DNA from: Heliopora coerulea
Lineage: Eukaryota > Cnidaria > Anthozoa > Scleralcyonacea > Helioporidae
Assembly: GCA_030142905.1 (NCBI GenBank)
Contig: JASJOG010000163.1
Location: 355,501-419,500, forward strand
Direction: 5' to 3'
DNA: 64,000 nucleotides
In this document: positions 27,301 to 40,000 of the stretch, in pieces
Layout of the letters: each line of letters starts with the position of its first letter
How positions within the stretch are numbered: the stretch's first letter is position 1
Notes under the pieces: generated by a model
The model's database searches: none
What the model saw: the letters and a program-made list of their open reading frames with translations, nothing else
What the model was told of the DNA's origin: nothing
Translations under genes and position numbers: made by a program

Positions 27301-30300
27301 CTTCAGTGTAAATTTAACGTGAGATATTGCTTAATTGTTTCATTAGTACAACATAGTTATAGACTGAATTATATTTTTGAGGTTTATAATTAATTATGTT
27401 TTCCTTTGCATAGGATTTCACATTATTGTTTGTGGATTAGATTCTATAGTAGCAAGGAGATGGATTAATGGCATGCTGGTAACAATTGTTAATAAACTAT
27501 GCATTTATTATAATTTCACAATGATTAGCAAACTTTTATCATTTGTTCATTTTACAATGACATGCTGATTACTAACTAAAGATGGTTAATGCGTTGACTA
27601 ATTTAATTTTATACAACTGGATATAGGTCAGCTTGCTTGATTATGATGAAGATGGTAATGTGGATCAAAGCACAATAATTCCTATGGTAGATGGTGGGAC
27701 AGAAGGTGTGAAAAATGCTGCAAAGTTGAGATATTGATAGCAAACATGTTGTATATATATTGCTGCACAAAATAACATTACAGTATCACAACTTTTACTG
27801 TAAAAATGAAACTAAATAATAATTATCTCATATATTAAAAGTAATAGTTCAACTACTGTATCACTGTAAAGTAAAATTGTCTCATTCATTTTATATTTCA
27901 GCTTTTAAAGGTAATGCAAGAGTTATAATTCCTGGTATTACTGCTTGTATTGAGTGTACATTGGACCTTTTTCCACCACAGGTATACAATTGTTGTTTGT
28001 AGATTAAAATTGTGTTAACCTCATTATTGTTGAAATGTTTTAAGATTTAAAGACATGTGCACTCATTACTGTCTATATAAATAGACTACTCTACCTTATT
28101 TATACCATAATTCAGTGACTGACTTCCCTATTTAGCTTCTTTTCTTGTCTTATTTATTGTCATTTCCTTATTGTTTATATTCAAAAGGTCAACTATCCAA
28201 TGTGTACCATTGCATCTACTCCAAGACTACCGGAGCATTGTATAGAGTATGCTAAGGTTTTACAGTGGTCAGAGGAGAAGCCTTTTGGAGGTAAATCGTT
28301 GGAAGATATACTGGATTTTGCTTTGTTATGTTATTATAATGATGCAGTGTTGTGCATCAGTGAGCTGTGCCATGCTGTTCTGTTTTTGTACTACACTGTA
28401 TCCTTCCATACCATATTGTATCTATCTTTTGCAAACTATGCTGTTCAGTCCTGTCACACAACTCTCCACTCCTCTCTGTCACTCCACACCTATCCTTTCC
28501 TTACTACTCTACTTTATGCTACCCTTATGAGCCTGGCCCTAACCTGACTCGCTACATCTTACCTCACCTTGCTCCACCCAACATTTCCTTCTGCTACATC
28601 ATCCTAGCCCACCCTTGGCTTACCCATCCAGTAATCCTCATTGTATTGTTATTAAATATTGTTTTTAGATGCAGTTGCTGTTGATGGTGACAATCCTCAA
28701 CATGTCCAGTGGATTTATGACAAGGCATTAAAAAGATCACAAGAATGTAACATAAAAGGAGTAACATACAGACTTACACAAGGTAATCGTACTTTCATCA
28801 AAGTGCACTTCTGCTACCTCAGAGAAATTACTTGCAGGACCAGCATATTACAATTTTCTCAAGAAATGTTTATTTGTAGGCCCTGAAGTACAAGGTGCAA
28901 AGTATTTCATTTCCTCTATGTGTAAATAAAGTTCTCATCTGAGAAATGAGTAGTTCTAAAATGTTATTTTACTAGGTGTCATCAAACATATCATTCCAGC
29001 AGTAGCATCAACCAATGCAGTTATTGCTGGTAAGTTAAACATTAGGAATATTTGTTGTTCTTTCAAAGTTCCTGTACAATGAATTGATCAAGTTTTCATT
29101 TTTCATTTCCTCATAAAAGTAGATCAGTTACCATCTTCTAGATGTAAGCATAGAAAAGTTGACCATTTGTGTTGTCATAGCTGTTGAAGTATTGGTATTT
29201 TTAATTGCAGCGACTTGTGCCCTTGAGGTGTTCAAATTAGCTACAAAGTATGTCTTTTTTATGCAATTCAGTTATTAATTATTATTATTATTATCATTAT
29301 TATCATTATAATTTTTCTGGTTATCATTGTTATTGCTGATGTCATACATTAATAAAACTGGTTGTGTGTTAGTGAAATTACAAATTCTTATACTTTATTA
29401 TTTTACAGCTGTTGTAATCCATTAAATAACTATATGGTATTCAATGATTCTGATGGTTTATACACGTACACATTTGAAGCAGAAAAAAGGGTGATTATTA
29501 ATATTCCATGTTTGATTAATTGCTATGTTTTGCCATTGTACAGTGTTGTATATTATTATATGTCAGAACTACATTGTCTAAAATGAGTTAGATTCTCTGT
29601 TTTGTAAGTCACTAGAATGTTTAGATCCCTGTCTCAATAATAAAATCCATAACATTCTGATGACAAGACAGCATGTACAGCAGTAGTTCTGATGTTCAAT
29701 CTATTGAAATGCAAGAATTCAGGTGATGATTTGTAAAGTCTTTGTATGAATTTGGATATCTTGGATTGATACCTACAGACAGTCTTTATGCAAAGTTAGT
29801 GTACAGTGGTCACTTCTGAGTTTTGGGAAATCAGTGCTTTGGATATTCATCAGGTGCAATACCTTAACTTTCCATTTTTGACACAACTTTTAGGATGACT
29901 GCCCAGCTTGTAGTGGAGTTCCCCAACGACTAACTTTCTCCGATGGTGACACTCTTCAGACTTTAGTGGATTACTTAGTTGACAGTCAAATGTTGTGAGT
30001 AGCTGTGGTGTAAGCAACTAGTACCAAAATTATTTACTTTAAACAGAATATAGATAAAATTTTCTTTATTATTCAATTTGATTACTAGCTAAAAACTTCT
30101 CTTTTCACTTGTTTCAGTCAAATGAAAGCTCCTGGCATTACCACATCAATTAATGGGAAAAGTAAAACACTTTATATGCAAGTAAGATGTACTGAAAACT
30201 GACTGCTAAGCAAATGATAAGAAATCATAACTTAAATGTGCCAACAAAGTATACTAGTATATTGGTCCACAAAACCAGATAGGTTTTAATAACCATCATA

Positions 30301-30792
30301 TCACTAAACCCAGATTGAGCTCCAAAGTAATAACAGTATTGCATGCTCTTTATATTAGTCAAGATAATCACAATAATGGCATTGCCAGTACATCTCTTGA
30401 GGACATTTCTTTTGAGGACTTTCATTCATTATTCATTTCATTATTGTTTCTGTTTCTCAGCAGTTTCACATCTTTTTCATTAGAGTGTTCGTTCCATTGA
30501 AGAAAGGACAAGACCTAACCTAGAAAAGAAACTTAAAGGTAAGGGAAAAGAGTGTGTTCATGAACAAACTGCAGATCGAGATATACTGTAGAAGGTTTAG
30601 GTGGTGTGCAAATGTTTCTGTAATTATTTAACTGTCATGTATTCACTGATTTATGAAATAAATTAAATTTATATGTTCATTCATTTAGAACTTGGAATAA
30701 TTGAGGGACATGAGATCACAGTAGCTGATTCAACTTCTCCAAAACCAATAATTTTTCGTATTTATTATGAAACTAAAATGGAAGAAAAATGA
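24344..30792 (+). CDS. UBA3: NEDD8-activating enzyme E1 catalytic subunit
   Basis: This is a complete 18-exon gene encoding 455 residues (human UBA3 is 463). Exons: 24344-24375, 24559-24667, 24805-24885, 25151-25233, 26109-26189, 26587-26630, 27414-27478, 27627-27705, 27902-27981, 28188-28290, 28669-28782, 28976-29029, 29211-29247, 29409-29490, 29894-29994, 30118-30181, 30484-30538, 30689-30792. All phases agree. Visible landmarks: nucleotide loop GAGGLG (residues 62-67), [13 protein letters not shown] (86-98), catalytic Cys224 in PMCTIAS, and zinc ligands CIEC (207-210) and CPAC (351-354). The C-terminal ubiquitin-fold domain ([16 protein letters not shown]) recruits the E2 UBE2M. With NAE1 it adenylates NEDD8 for cullin neddylation. 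The longest introns (25234-26108, 26631-27413) each hold a palindrome; intron 28291-28668 is C/T-rich. Nothing else is recognised in the introns. Confidence 0.96.
25473..25658. repeat. Palindromic foldback with tRNA-3'-half-like core, UBA3 intron 4
   Basis: A near-perfect inverted repeat of about 185 bp has outer arms starting TCAGATGAT and ending ATCATCTGA. The right arm contains ATCAGAAGGCTGCAGGTTTG followed by GATCCCC, which resembles the variable-loop and T-arm region of a tRNA (AGAAGGTTG...GGTTCGAATCCC). The left arm carries its reverse complement. Confidence 0.7.
27011..27154. repeat. Second palindrome with the same tRNA-like core, UBA3 intron 6
   Basis: The arms TTATGTTCTTAAT...GAAAAACTTTC and GAAAGTTTTTC...ATTAAGAACATAA (about 50 bp each) enclose a 44-bp loop. 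The loop contains GATCAGAAGGTTGCAGG then TTTGATTCCCGTCAGGG, the same core as the element at 25473-25658, but with unrelated arms. The core most resembles the 3' half of a tRNA-Trp- or tRNA-Arg-type gene. It is not a complete tRNA: no A box or acceptor pairing is present. Confidence 0.7.
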
Positions 30793-32173
30793 TCTACAGG
30801 GACAAAAACTTTGAGTTGTGCAGTGTGGTCAACTTAAACTTGCTGCCAGATTGTTTTAGCTCAAATTTAACTAAATTTATAGCCTTCATGGGACAGCTAG
30901 GGCATTTAGAACATTTCCCTAATTAAAACCCCAGATTAAGAAGTCGAGTACATTTCCCAGATGTTTACCATAATCCTGACAGTATTTAATGTAGAATTTG
31001 CCTGGATGTTCTTGAAATCTTTTTGCAAAAGTAATGTGAGTAGTTTAGAAATAATGAGCATGTTGGAAAACTATTAATTAAATTAAGTTTATTAGTCAAT
31101 AGTGACTGAAAAAAATTTTCTTGGATTGTTGAAATTTTTCTGGTACTGTCACCTCAGTTTTGAGTGAGTAACAACATTGATTTCTATGGTTCAGTCATGA
31201 GATACATGTAATTTACTAAACCTCAATCTTTATTCAAAATAAATATCAAAATAATTTGAAGTAATGTTTATAATTCAGATGATGTGGCATCACTTCAGCA
31301 AATGTTAAAATGCCTAAGGAAGTAAAAATAATAAAAAGCAATTACAGTTATAATAATAAACTGTAGTGTTACATGGGCAGTTTTGAAGGAAGTAGAAATA
31401 GATTAAAGGTAGAACTCTAAAAAATTGAGAGAATAAGGTACCAGCCTTTTGAGCAAAAGCACTTCATCAGAGGTAAATGTCAAAACTGTAAGATGTAAAA
31501 TGTTAACTCTGATGAAGGGCTTTCAATTGAAATATTGTTCCCTTGTTCTCTTATTTTATGGCAGGAAATAGGATCACAATGCTTATGCCAATTGTTGTCA
31601 AAGACAGGCAGTTCCTGTCATCAATAACAGAAATTGTCCATCATCTGCAACAGTGCAATGAGTTACAGCAGCATTTCCATGTAGTGATAATTTTTCCTAT
31701 GCTTTGGGTTATTTTCACTGCATTTTGCATATCACAGAGCTCTGTTTTATTTGTTCATCAGTTTTAATGCTACATCATAAATTGTAGGCATCACAGGAAC
31801 TAAAACAACAAAATTTAAATTATATTAAATATATAACATTGTGAAAACTATATATTTTATCTACATAGATGCATATTAATCAAAGGGCAAATGGGAAAAT
31901 TTTTCCCAAATGGGTTATCAGGATTCACTCACTTTGGCTCAACTCATTAAGGGGCAGGGCTCATCTCCTTCATCAGTGAAATCCTCTGGCATTAGCCAGA
32001 GTAAAAATTAATATTAAAGTGCACCCTTGCTCTTTAATGGGTTAATATGTTTTAAAATCTTATTCTCAGCTGGATTGCAGTGATTATGGTAACTGTACAG
32101 GACATTTGATGACCACATTTCAACCTGGTTATTTTTTCTCTGGATTAGCTCTGAATTCCTACATCTGTATGGT
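30793..32173. other. Intergenic region between convergent UBA3 and TMPPE
   Basis: AT-rich sequence between the two stop codons, holding both 3' UTRs. AATAAA at 31238-31243 (+) could end UBA3, and AATAAA on the minus strand at 31746-31751 could end TMPPE. The plus-strand open frame at 31543-31767 has no recognisable domain. Confidence 0.5.
31451..31529. repeat. Short foldback with ACTTCATCAGAG / CTCTGATGAAGGG arms
   Basis: The arms at 31451-31472 and 31507-31529 are inverted copies sharing TCATCAGAG/CTCTGATGA, separated by about 35 bp. This is reminiscent of foldback remnants common in invertebrate introns and UTRs. Confidence 0.5.
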
Positions 32174-34929
32174 TCATGCCAACTGTTCCAATGTAAAAAC
32201 TGCAATTTCTGCCCTGGAGAATTGTCTCATTGGCATTCCCCAATAAAATACACCAGAACTAACATAAATGTAGCTGTTGCTTTGCCCAACTTTGTACAAG
32301 CCAGAAAAATATGGTTCTGTCATGTAATGCCAAAAACTAAGAGGTAAAAGTTGTCCTCCATGAGTGTGACCACACAATACTAATGCAATGTCCTTGAACT
32401 GTGTCACAGCAGCCTTTCCTGCACTTGGTCGATGTGTTAAGAGAATCGTTGGTGTGCCTGCTTCACGGTCATTTAATGCCTTTGATAATTTCTCTCCATA
32501 TTCTGGGGATCTGACAGTGAAAAGAGAAATAACTTGTGTTATCAATTTTATCTATTAGGCCAGAGGTGAAAAAAACAAATTGTCTAAAAACAAAATGGGA
32601 GAAGGAATGAATGGGGGGATTAGTAAAGAGTAGGGAGACAGAACTACTGGTAAAATGTTGCAGAAAGATAGTTTGAGATGGGAGGTCAAAAATTGAGAGG
32701 AAAGGAAGATGAAAGTGGAATGGATGAACTAGTTAATTGAAGAGATTTGCTGTCTGTCTAGTTAGTATCTTCATTCACTTTGGTAATTTAATTATAGAAA
32801 ATAACCCTGCTTGACCCTTTTGTGTATTTTATAGCTAACTTTATTTCTTCAATAGCCATGAAAACCCAGTTCTGAAGCATGTCAGATGCAATGAAACTAA
32901 AGATCCAGTATTGCTGAAATGCTTTATCACCTCACATTCTCTGTTTGTCTTCATGTTGCAGGGGGTTCATTAAAATGAACTGGACCAATGTTTTTCCAGC
33001 TGCTCACCTTAGCAAACCACCCTCTTTGTCAAACACACCAGAGAGATATATTTTCTGCTTTGAGCAGGATTGGTGATCATGAACCAGAGGCACAAAATAA
33101 TTCTGCAGAACAGTGATGTTAAGTAACTGCAGTTCCTTCAGCCATTCATCAATATATCCTGTGTAAAAATCATGATTACCTGAAAAACAATAATGTCCAA
33201 CTCAGTGTTTCTCAGCAGGAGCTGTATACTACCCACCAGTGAGCATTCAGAAAACATTGGGGTGGTAATAAAAACAAGGCAGCAGAAAGGATAGAGCACA
33301 TTCATCAGTCATTCACCGCCCCAACATTTTCAAGTATTAAGTATTCATTTACTGTTAAAATCTAATGCTGGCTAACTTGGCAATACCAAACTGAATAACA
33401 ATATAATTATTCAATTTGGTATTTCTCTGGATTAAGGCCCTGGTGTGGGCACTGAGTGAGATGTTGATGCAGGTTGAAATGTAGGAAGGCATATATTAGT
33501 TACTTGTTAGTTTATGATATTATATTAAATGGTAATCTGATTAAAATCATGAAATAGTGACATTACAGATGGGAATATTAAGTTTGGTGCAGCAAAAGGT
33601 TTCAGTACAAGGCAGGTAGGTATTCATCCAATAAAAGGTTGATTACCACTCATAGGTGGCAGAATAAGGGGGCAAATCCCCCAATATTTTCTAGGCTATA
33701 CCAAAAACTTGCTTTTTACCTTGCTTAGCTAATGATGTGGGAATGTTCTGTCCTAATTGATATCTTTATTCATGAAATCTAAGTATGGTAATGCTACTTT
33801 AAATGTTTCTTTTTTTTTAAACTTCCTAGAATTTTGGTCAGAGTTTAGTGGTAATGCACCTTCCTTTCCACTTTTCATAACAATTAACCCCCCAATATTA
33901 GACATCATCAGCACCAATGGAACCACTGGTCAAAGTTTTTCAAGATGCAAGTTGTCAGCTTGTAAACAGCAACGTATTTTAATTTTGTATATAAATTCAC
34001 CAATTAATGATGCATGTTATTAGGGATTAACGATTGGGGCATATGTTCTGACTGCATTCAGCTGGCACAAAATGTTTATTTTCCAAGACCTTAAAGGGTC
34101 CATCATGTAACGTAATACAAGGTGCTCACGCCCAACCTGCTATATAGAAGACGCCATATTTTGATTTCAACCTCGATAAAGGTTCCACAGCTTGCTTAAC
34201 TTGCAGCGGAGCATCCAGTAAATCTCCAGTAAACACTATGACATCTGGTTTCAGCTTGTTGCCAAGGTCCACAATAAATTCGACTTGAGTTTTGCCCACA
34301 GTTGGCCCGATGTGAATATCGGAAAGCTGCAGAACAGAGAGGCCTTTGAAGCATTCAGGTAGGTTATGCACTGGAATTGAATATAACTTCACGACTGGTG
34401 GTTGTGCTGCATTGAGTAAGGCCGAAATTGCAAATACGGAAGTGAGAGTCAGAATGCAGAGCAATTTGAACAGTTGAGAATAAGAAGGACGTCGTCCACG
34501 ATTAAGATTTAAAATAGCTAAAATACTATCCAAAATTTGGGAGATGAACACCAAAGTTACCATAATCATCATTGTTCCAAAACATGTAAAAGTTAAAATA
34601 ACAAACCAATGCCGCTCCACATTCGATAAAATATATCCACTGATGATACTAAATTGTGCCATAATCAAGACAAAAGCCAGTGGGGCAAAGAAAAGTTTTC
34701 TGTAATTCCGTACACTGTCTCTAACTCCTGATGCCATCCATGTTGTTACGTACAGATTAACCCACACATATCTTGCGAAGGAAAACGTTAAAAATTGCGC
34801 AAATATTAAACCCTGAATGATAAGCAGTCTGTATCTAGTGTCTTCCTTTATGTTCGTAGCCAAAGTTCCAATTATAAGAATGATACTGACTACGATAAAC
34901 GATAGTGCGATGCTAACATAAGCCGCCAT
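32174..34929 (-). CDS. TMPPE: Transmembrane protein with metallophosphoesterase domain
   Basis: This complete three-exon gene on the minus strand (34929-34137, 33179-33008, 32510-32174) encodes 433 residues (human TMPPE is about 453). The N-terminal 172 residues contain about five hydrophobic helices (near 4-24, 35-57, 80-101, 108-133 and 154-172). The C-terminal calcineurin-like phosphoesterase domain keeps every metal-ligand motif: D-I-H (204-206), GDLLD (235-239), GNHD (265-268, across the exon 1/2 junction), LLTHRP (345-350) and GHTHGG (369-374). Introns fall between motifs and both keep phase. The substrate is unknown even in mammals. The start ATG at 34929 opens a run of hydrophobic residues, and the satellite array begins only about 200 bp upstream of it. 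Confidence 0.93.
32511..33007 (-). other. TMPPE intron 2
   Basis: GT-AG intron (minus strand), AT-rich. Nothing recognisable inside. Confidence 0.6.
33180..34136 (-). other. TMPPE intron 1
   Basis: GT-AG intron (minus strand) splitting the GNHD motif after the first base of its Gly codon. An open frame on the plus strand at 33757-34023 has no recognisable domain. No clear repeat is seen. Confidence 0.6.
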
Positions 34930-37900
34930 GTTCCTTCACCACCTGTTGATTTGGACGCGGGAGTTATTGAGCAGGGAAAACCCAACAATTCCAAGATATG
35001 ACAAAAATAATTTTCCTTTTACTTTTATTTTAAAAGCTCTTCTTTTGAATCGCTTTAACAACACCTGGGTTATTACTATGTTTAGACGATATAGAATTAA
35101 ATATCGAGAAATGAAGGAAAACCAAAGGAGTTAACCCAGGGTATTCCACGATTTTCAACAAATTTCAAACTTTCGAAATAAGCCAGAAATACGAAAGTTT
35201 CGGCCGTATAACATACTTTTCCCTTATATCAAGGACTTTACAGTAATATTTGGGATAATTTTTCAAGGTGGAAAAATTTTACTAAAAAGTAAAGGGATTA
35301 ACCCACGGTTTTTCACGATTTTTCTACCAATTTCAAACTTTCGAAATAAGGCTGAAATATGAAAGTTTCGGCCGAATAAGATAGTTTTGGCCTGATTTCG
35401 GGGAATTAAGAAAAATATTTGAGATAATTTTTGAGGTGGAAAAATTTCACCAAAAAGTAAAGGGGTTAACCCACGGTTTTTGACGATTTTTCGTCCAATT
35501 TCAATCTTTCGAAATAAGGCTAAAATATGAAAGTTTGGGCCGAATAAGATGGTTTTGGCCTTATTTCGGGGACTTTACATTAATATTTGAGATACTTTTT
35601 GGGGTGAAAAAATTTCACCAAAAAGTAAAGGGGTTAACCCACGATTTTTGACGATTTTTCGACCAATTTCAAACTTTCGAAATAAGGCTAAAATATGAAA
35701 GTTTGGGCCGAATAAGATGTTTTTCGCATTATTTCGGGGACTTTACATTAATATTTGAGAAAATTTTTGAGGTGGAAAAATTTCACCAAAAAGTAAAGGG
35801 GTTAACCCACGATTTTTGACGATTTTTGGACCAATTTCAAACTTTCGAAATAAGGCTAAAATATGAAAGTTTGGGCCGAATAAGATAGTTTTGGCCTTAT
35901 TTCGGGGACTTTAGAAAAATATTTGAGATAATTTTTGAGGTGGAAAAATTTCACCAAAAAGTAAAGGGGTTAACCCACGGTTTTTGACTATTTTTCGACC
36001 AATTTCAATCCATCGAAATTAGGCTAGAATATGAAAGTTTGGGCCGAATAAGATGGTTTTGGCCTGATTTCGGGGTCTTTACAGTAATATTTGAGAAAAT
36101 TTTTGGGGTGGAAAAATTTCACCAAAAAGTAAAGGGGTTAACCCACGGTTTTTGACGATTTTTCGACCAATTTCAAACTTTCGAAATAAGGCTAAAATAT
36201 GAAAGTTTGGGCCGAATAAGATAGTTTTGGCCTTATTTCGGGGACTTTAGAAAAATATTTGAGATAATTTTTGAGGTGGAAAAATTTCACCAAAAAGTAA
36301 AGGGGTTAACCCACGATTTTTGACGATTTTTCGACCAATTTCAAACTTTCGAAATAAGGCTAAAATATGAAAGTTTGGGCCGAATAAGATAGTTTTGACC
36401 TGATTTCGGAGACTTTAGAAAAATATTTGAGATAATTTTTGAGGTGGAAAAATTTCACCAAAAAGTAAAGGGGTTAACCCACGGTTTTTGACGATTTTTC
36501 GACCAATTTCAAACTTTCGAAATAAGGCTGAAATATGAAAGTTTGGGCCGAATAAGATAGTTTTGGCCTTATTTCGGGGACTTTAGAAAAATATTTGAGA
36601 TAATTTTTGAGGTGGAAAAATTTAACCAAAAAGTAAAGGGGTTAACCCACGGTTTTTGACTATTTTTCGACCAATTTCAATCTTTCGAAATAAGGCTAGA
36701 ATATGAAAGTTTGGGCCGAATAAGATGGTTTTGGCCTGATTTCGGGGACTTTACAGTAATATTTGAGAAAATTTTTGGGGTGGAAAAATTTCACCAAAAA
36801 GTAAAGGGGTTAACCCACGGTTTTTGACGATTTTTCGACCAATTTCAAACTTTCGAAATAAGGCTAAAATATGAAAGTTTGGGCCGAATAAGATAGTTTT
36901 GACCTGATTTCGGAGACTTTAGAAAAATATTTGAGATAATTTTTGAGGTGGAAAAATTTCACCAGAAAGTAAGGGGGTTAACCCACGGTTTTTGACGATT
37001 TTTCGACCAATTTCAAACTTTCGAAATAAGGCTGAAATATGAAAGTTTGGGCCGAATAAGATAGTTTTGGCCTGATTTCGGGGACTTTAGAAAAATATTT
37101 GAGATAATTTTTGAGGTGGAAAAATTTCACCAAAAAGTAAAGGGGTTAACCCACGGTTTTTGACTATTTTTCGACCAATTTCAATCTTTCGAAATAAGGC
37201 TAGAATATGAAAGTTTGGGCCGAATAAGATGGTTTTGGCCTGATTTCGGGGACTTTACAGTAATATTTGAGAAAATTTTTGGGGTGGAAAAATTTCACCA
37301 AAAAGTAAAGGGGTTAACCCACGGTTTTTGACGACTTTTCGACCAATTTCAAACTTTCGAAATAAGGCAAAAATATGAAAGTTTGGGCCGAATAAGATAG
37401 TTTTGACCTGATTTCGGAGACTTTAAAAAAATATTTGAGATAATTTTTGAGATGGAAAAATTTCACCAAAAAGTAAAGGGGTTAACCCACGGTTTTTGAC
37501 TATTTTTCGACCAATTTCAAACTTTCGAAATAAGGCTAAAATATGAAAGTTTGGGCCGAATAAGATAGTTTTGGCCTGATTTCGGGGACTTTAGAAAAAT
37601 ATTTGAGATAATTTTTGAGGTGGAAAAATTTCACCAAAAAGTAAAGGGGTTAACCCACGGTTTTTGACTATTTTTCGACCAATTTCAATCTTTCGAAATA
37701 AGGCTAGAATATGAAAGTTTGGGCCGAATAAGATAGTTTTGGCCTGATTTCGGGGACTTTACAGTAATATTTGAGAAAATTTTTGGGGTGGAAAAATTTC
37801 ACCAAAAAGTAAAGGGGTTAACCCACGGTTTTTGACGATTTTTCGACCAATTTCAAACTTTCGAAATAAGGCTAAAATATGAAAGTTTGGGCCGAATAAG

Positions 37901-39954
37901 ATAGTTTTGACCTGATTTCGGGGACTTAAGAGAAATATTTGAGATAATTTTTGAGGTGGAAAAATTTCACCAAAAAGTAAAGGGGTTAACCCACGGTTTT
38001 TGACGATTTTTCGACCAATTTCAATCTTTCGAAATAAGGCTAGAATATGAAAGTTTGGGCCGAATAAGATAGTTTTGGCCTGATTTCGGGGACTTTACAG
38101 TAATATTTGAGAAAATTTTTGGGGTGGAAAAATTTCACCAAAAAGTAAAGGGGTTAACCCACGGTTTTTGACTATTTTTCGACCAATTTCAAACTTTCGA
38201 AATAAGGCTACAATATGAAAGTTTGGGCCGAATAAGATAGTTTTGACTTGATTTCGGGGACTTAAGAGAAATATTTGAGATAATTTTTGAGGTGGAAAAA
38301 TTTCACCAAAAAGTAAAGGGGTTAACCCACGATTTTTGACGATTTTTCGACCAATTTCAAACTTTCGAAATAAGGCTAAAATATGAAAGTTTGGGCCGAA
38401 TAAGATAGTTTTGGCCTGATTTCGGGGACTTTAGAAAAATATTTGAGATAATTTTTGAGGTGGAAAAATTTCACCAAAAAGTAAAGGGGTTAACCCACGG
38501 TTTTTGACGATTTTTCGACCAATTTCAAACTTTCGAAATAAGGGTGAAATATGAAAGTTTGGGCCGAATAAGATAGTTTTGGCCTGATTTCGGGGACTTT
38601 AGAAAAATATTTGAGATAATTTTTGAGGTGGAAAAATTTCACCAAAAAGTAAAGGGGTTAACCCACGGTTTTTGACTATTTTTCGACCAATTTCAATCTT
38701 TCGAAATAAGGCTAGAATATGAAAGTTTGGGCCGAATAAGATGGTTTTGGCCTGATTTCGGGGACTTTACAGTAATATTTGAGAAAATTTTTGGGGTGGA
38801 AAAATTTCACCAAAAAGTAAAGGGGTTAACCCACGGTTTTTGACGATTTTTCGACCAATTTCAAACTTTCGAAATAAGGCTAAAATATGAAAGTTTGGGC
38901 CGAATAAGATAGTTTTTGCCTTATTTCGGGGACTTTAGAAAAATATTTGAGATAATTTTTGAGGTGGAAAAATTTCACCAAAAAGTAAAGGGGTTAACCC
39001 ACGGTTTTTGACGATTTTTCGACCAATTTCAAACTTTCGAAATAAGGCTAAAATATGAAAGTTTGGGCCGAATAAGATAGTTTTGGCCTGATTTCGGGGA
39101 CTTTAGAAAAATATTTGAGATAATTTTTGAGGTGGAAAAATTTCACCAAAAAGTAAAGGGGTTAACCCACGGTTTTTGACGATTTTTCGACCAATTTCAA
39201 TCTTTCGAAATAAGGCTAGAATATGAAAGTTTGGGCCGAATAAGATAGTTTTGGCCTGATTTCGGGGACTTTACAGTAATATTTGAGATAATTTTTGAAG
39301 TGGAAAAATTTCACCAAAAAGTAAAGGGGTTAACCCACGGTTTTTGACGATTTTTCGACCAATTTCAAACTTTCGAAATAAGGCTAAAATATGAAAGTTT
39401 GGGCCGAATAAGATAGTTTTGGCCTTATTTCGGGGACTTTAGAAAAATATTTGAGATAATTTTTGAGGTGGAAAAATTTCACCAAAAAGTAAAGGGGTTA
39501 ACCCACGGTTTTTGACGATTTTTCGACCAATTTCAAACTTTCGAAATAAGGCTAAAATATGAAAGTTTGGGCCGAATAAGATAGTTTTGGCCTGATTTCG
39601 GGGACTTTAGAAAAATATTTGAGATAATTTTTGAGGTGGAAAAATTTCACCAAAAAGTAAAGGGGTTAACCCACGGTTTTTGACGATTTTTCGACCAATT
39701 TCAAACTTTCGAAATAAGGCTAAAATATGAAAGTTTGGGCCGAATAAGATAGTTTTGGCCTGATTTCGGGGACTTAAGAAAAATATTTGAGATAATTTTT
39801 GAGGTGGAAAAATTTCACCAAAAAGTAAAGGGGTTAACCCACGGTTTTTGACTATTTTTCGACCAATTTCAATCTTTCGAAATAAGGCTAGAATATGAAA
39901 GTTGGGCCGAATAAGATGGTTTTGGCCTGATTTCGGGGACTTTACAGTAATATT

Positions 39955-40000
39955 TGAGAAAATTTTTGGGGTGCAATTTCAAACTTTCGAAATAAGGCTA
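39955..40000. other. Satellite monomer with about 57-bp internal deletion
   Basis: At about 39,975 the sequence jumps from TTTTTGGGGTG directly to CAATTTCAAACTTTCG. The box containing TTTCACC, GGGTTAACCC and the GACGATTTTTCGAC segment is lost. It is the only monomer in the array clearly missing its GGGTTAACCC box. Confidence 0.75.
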
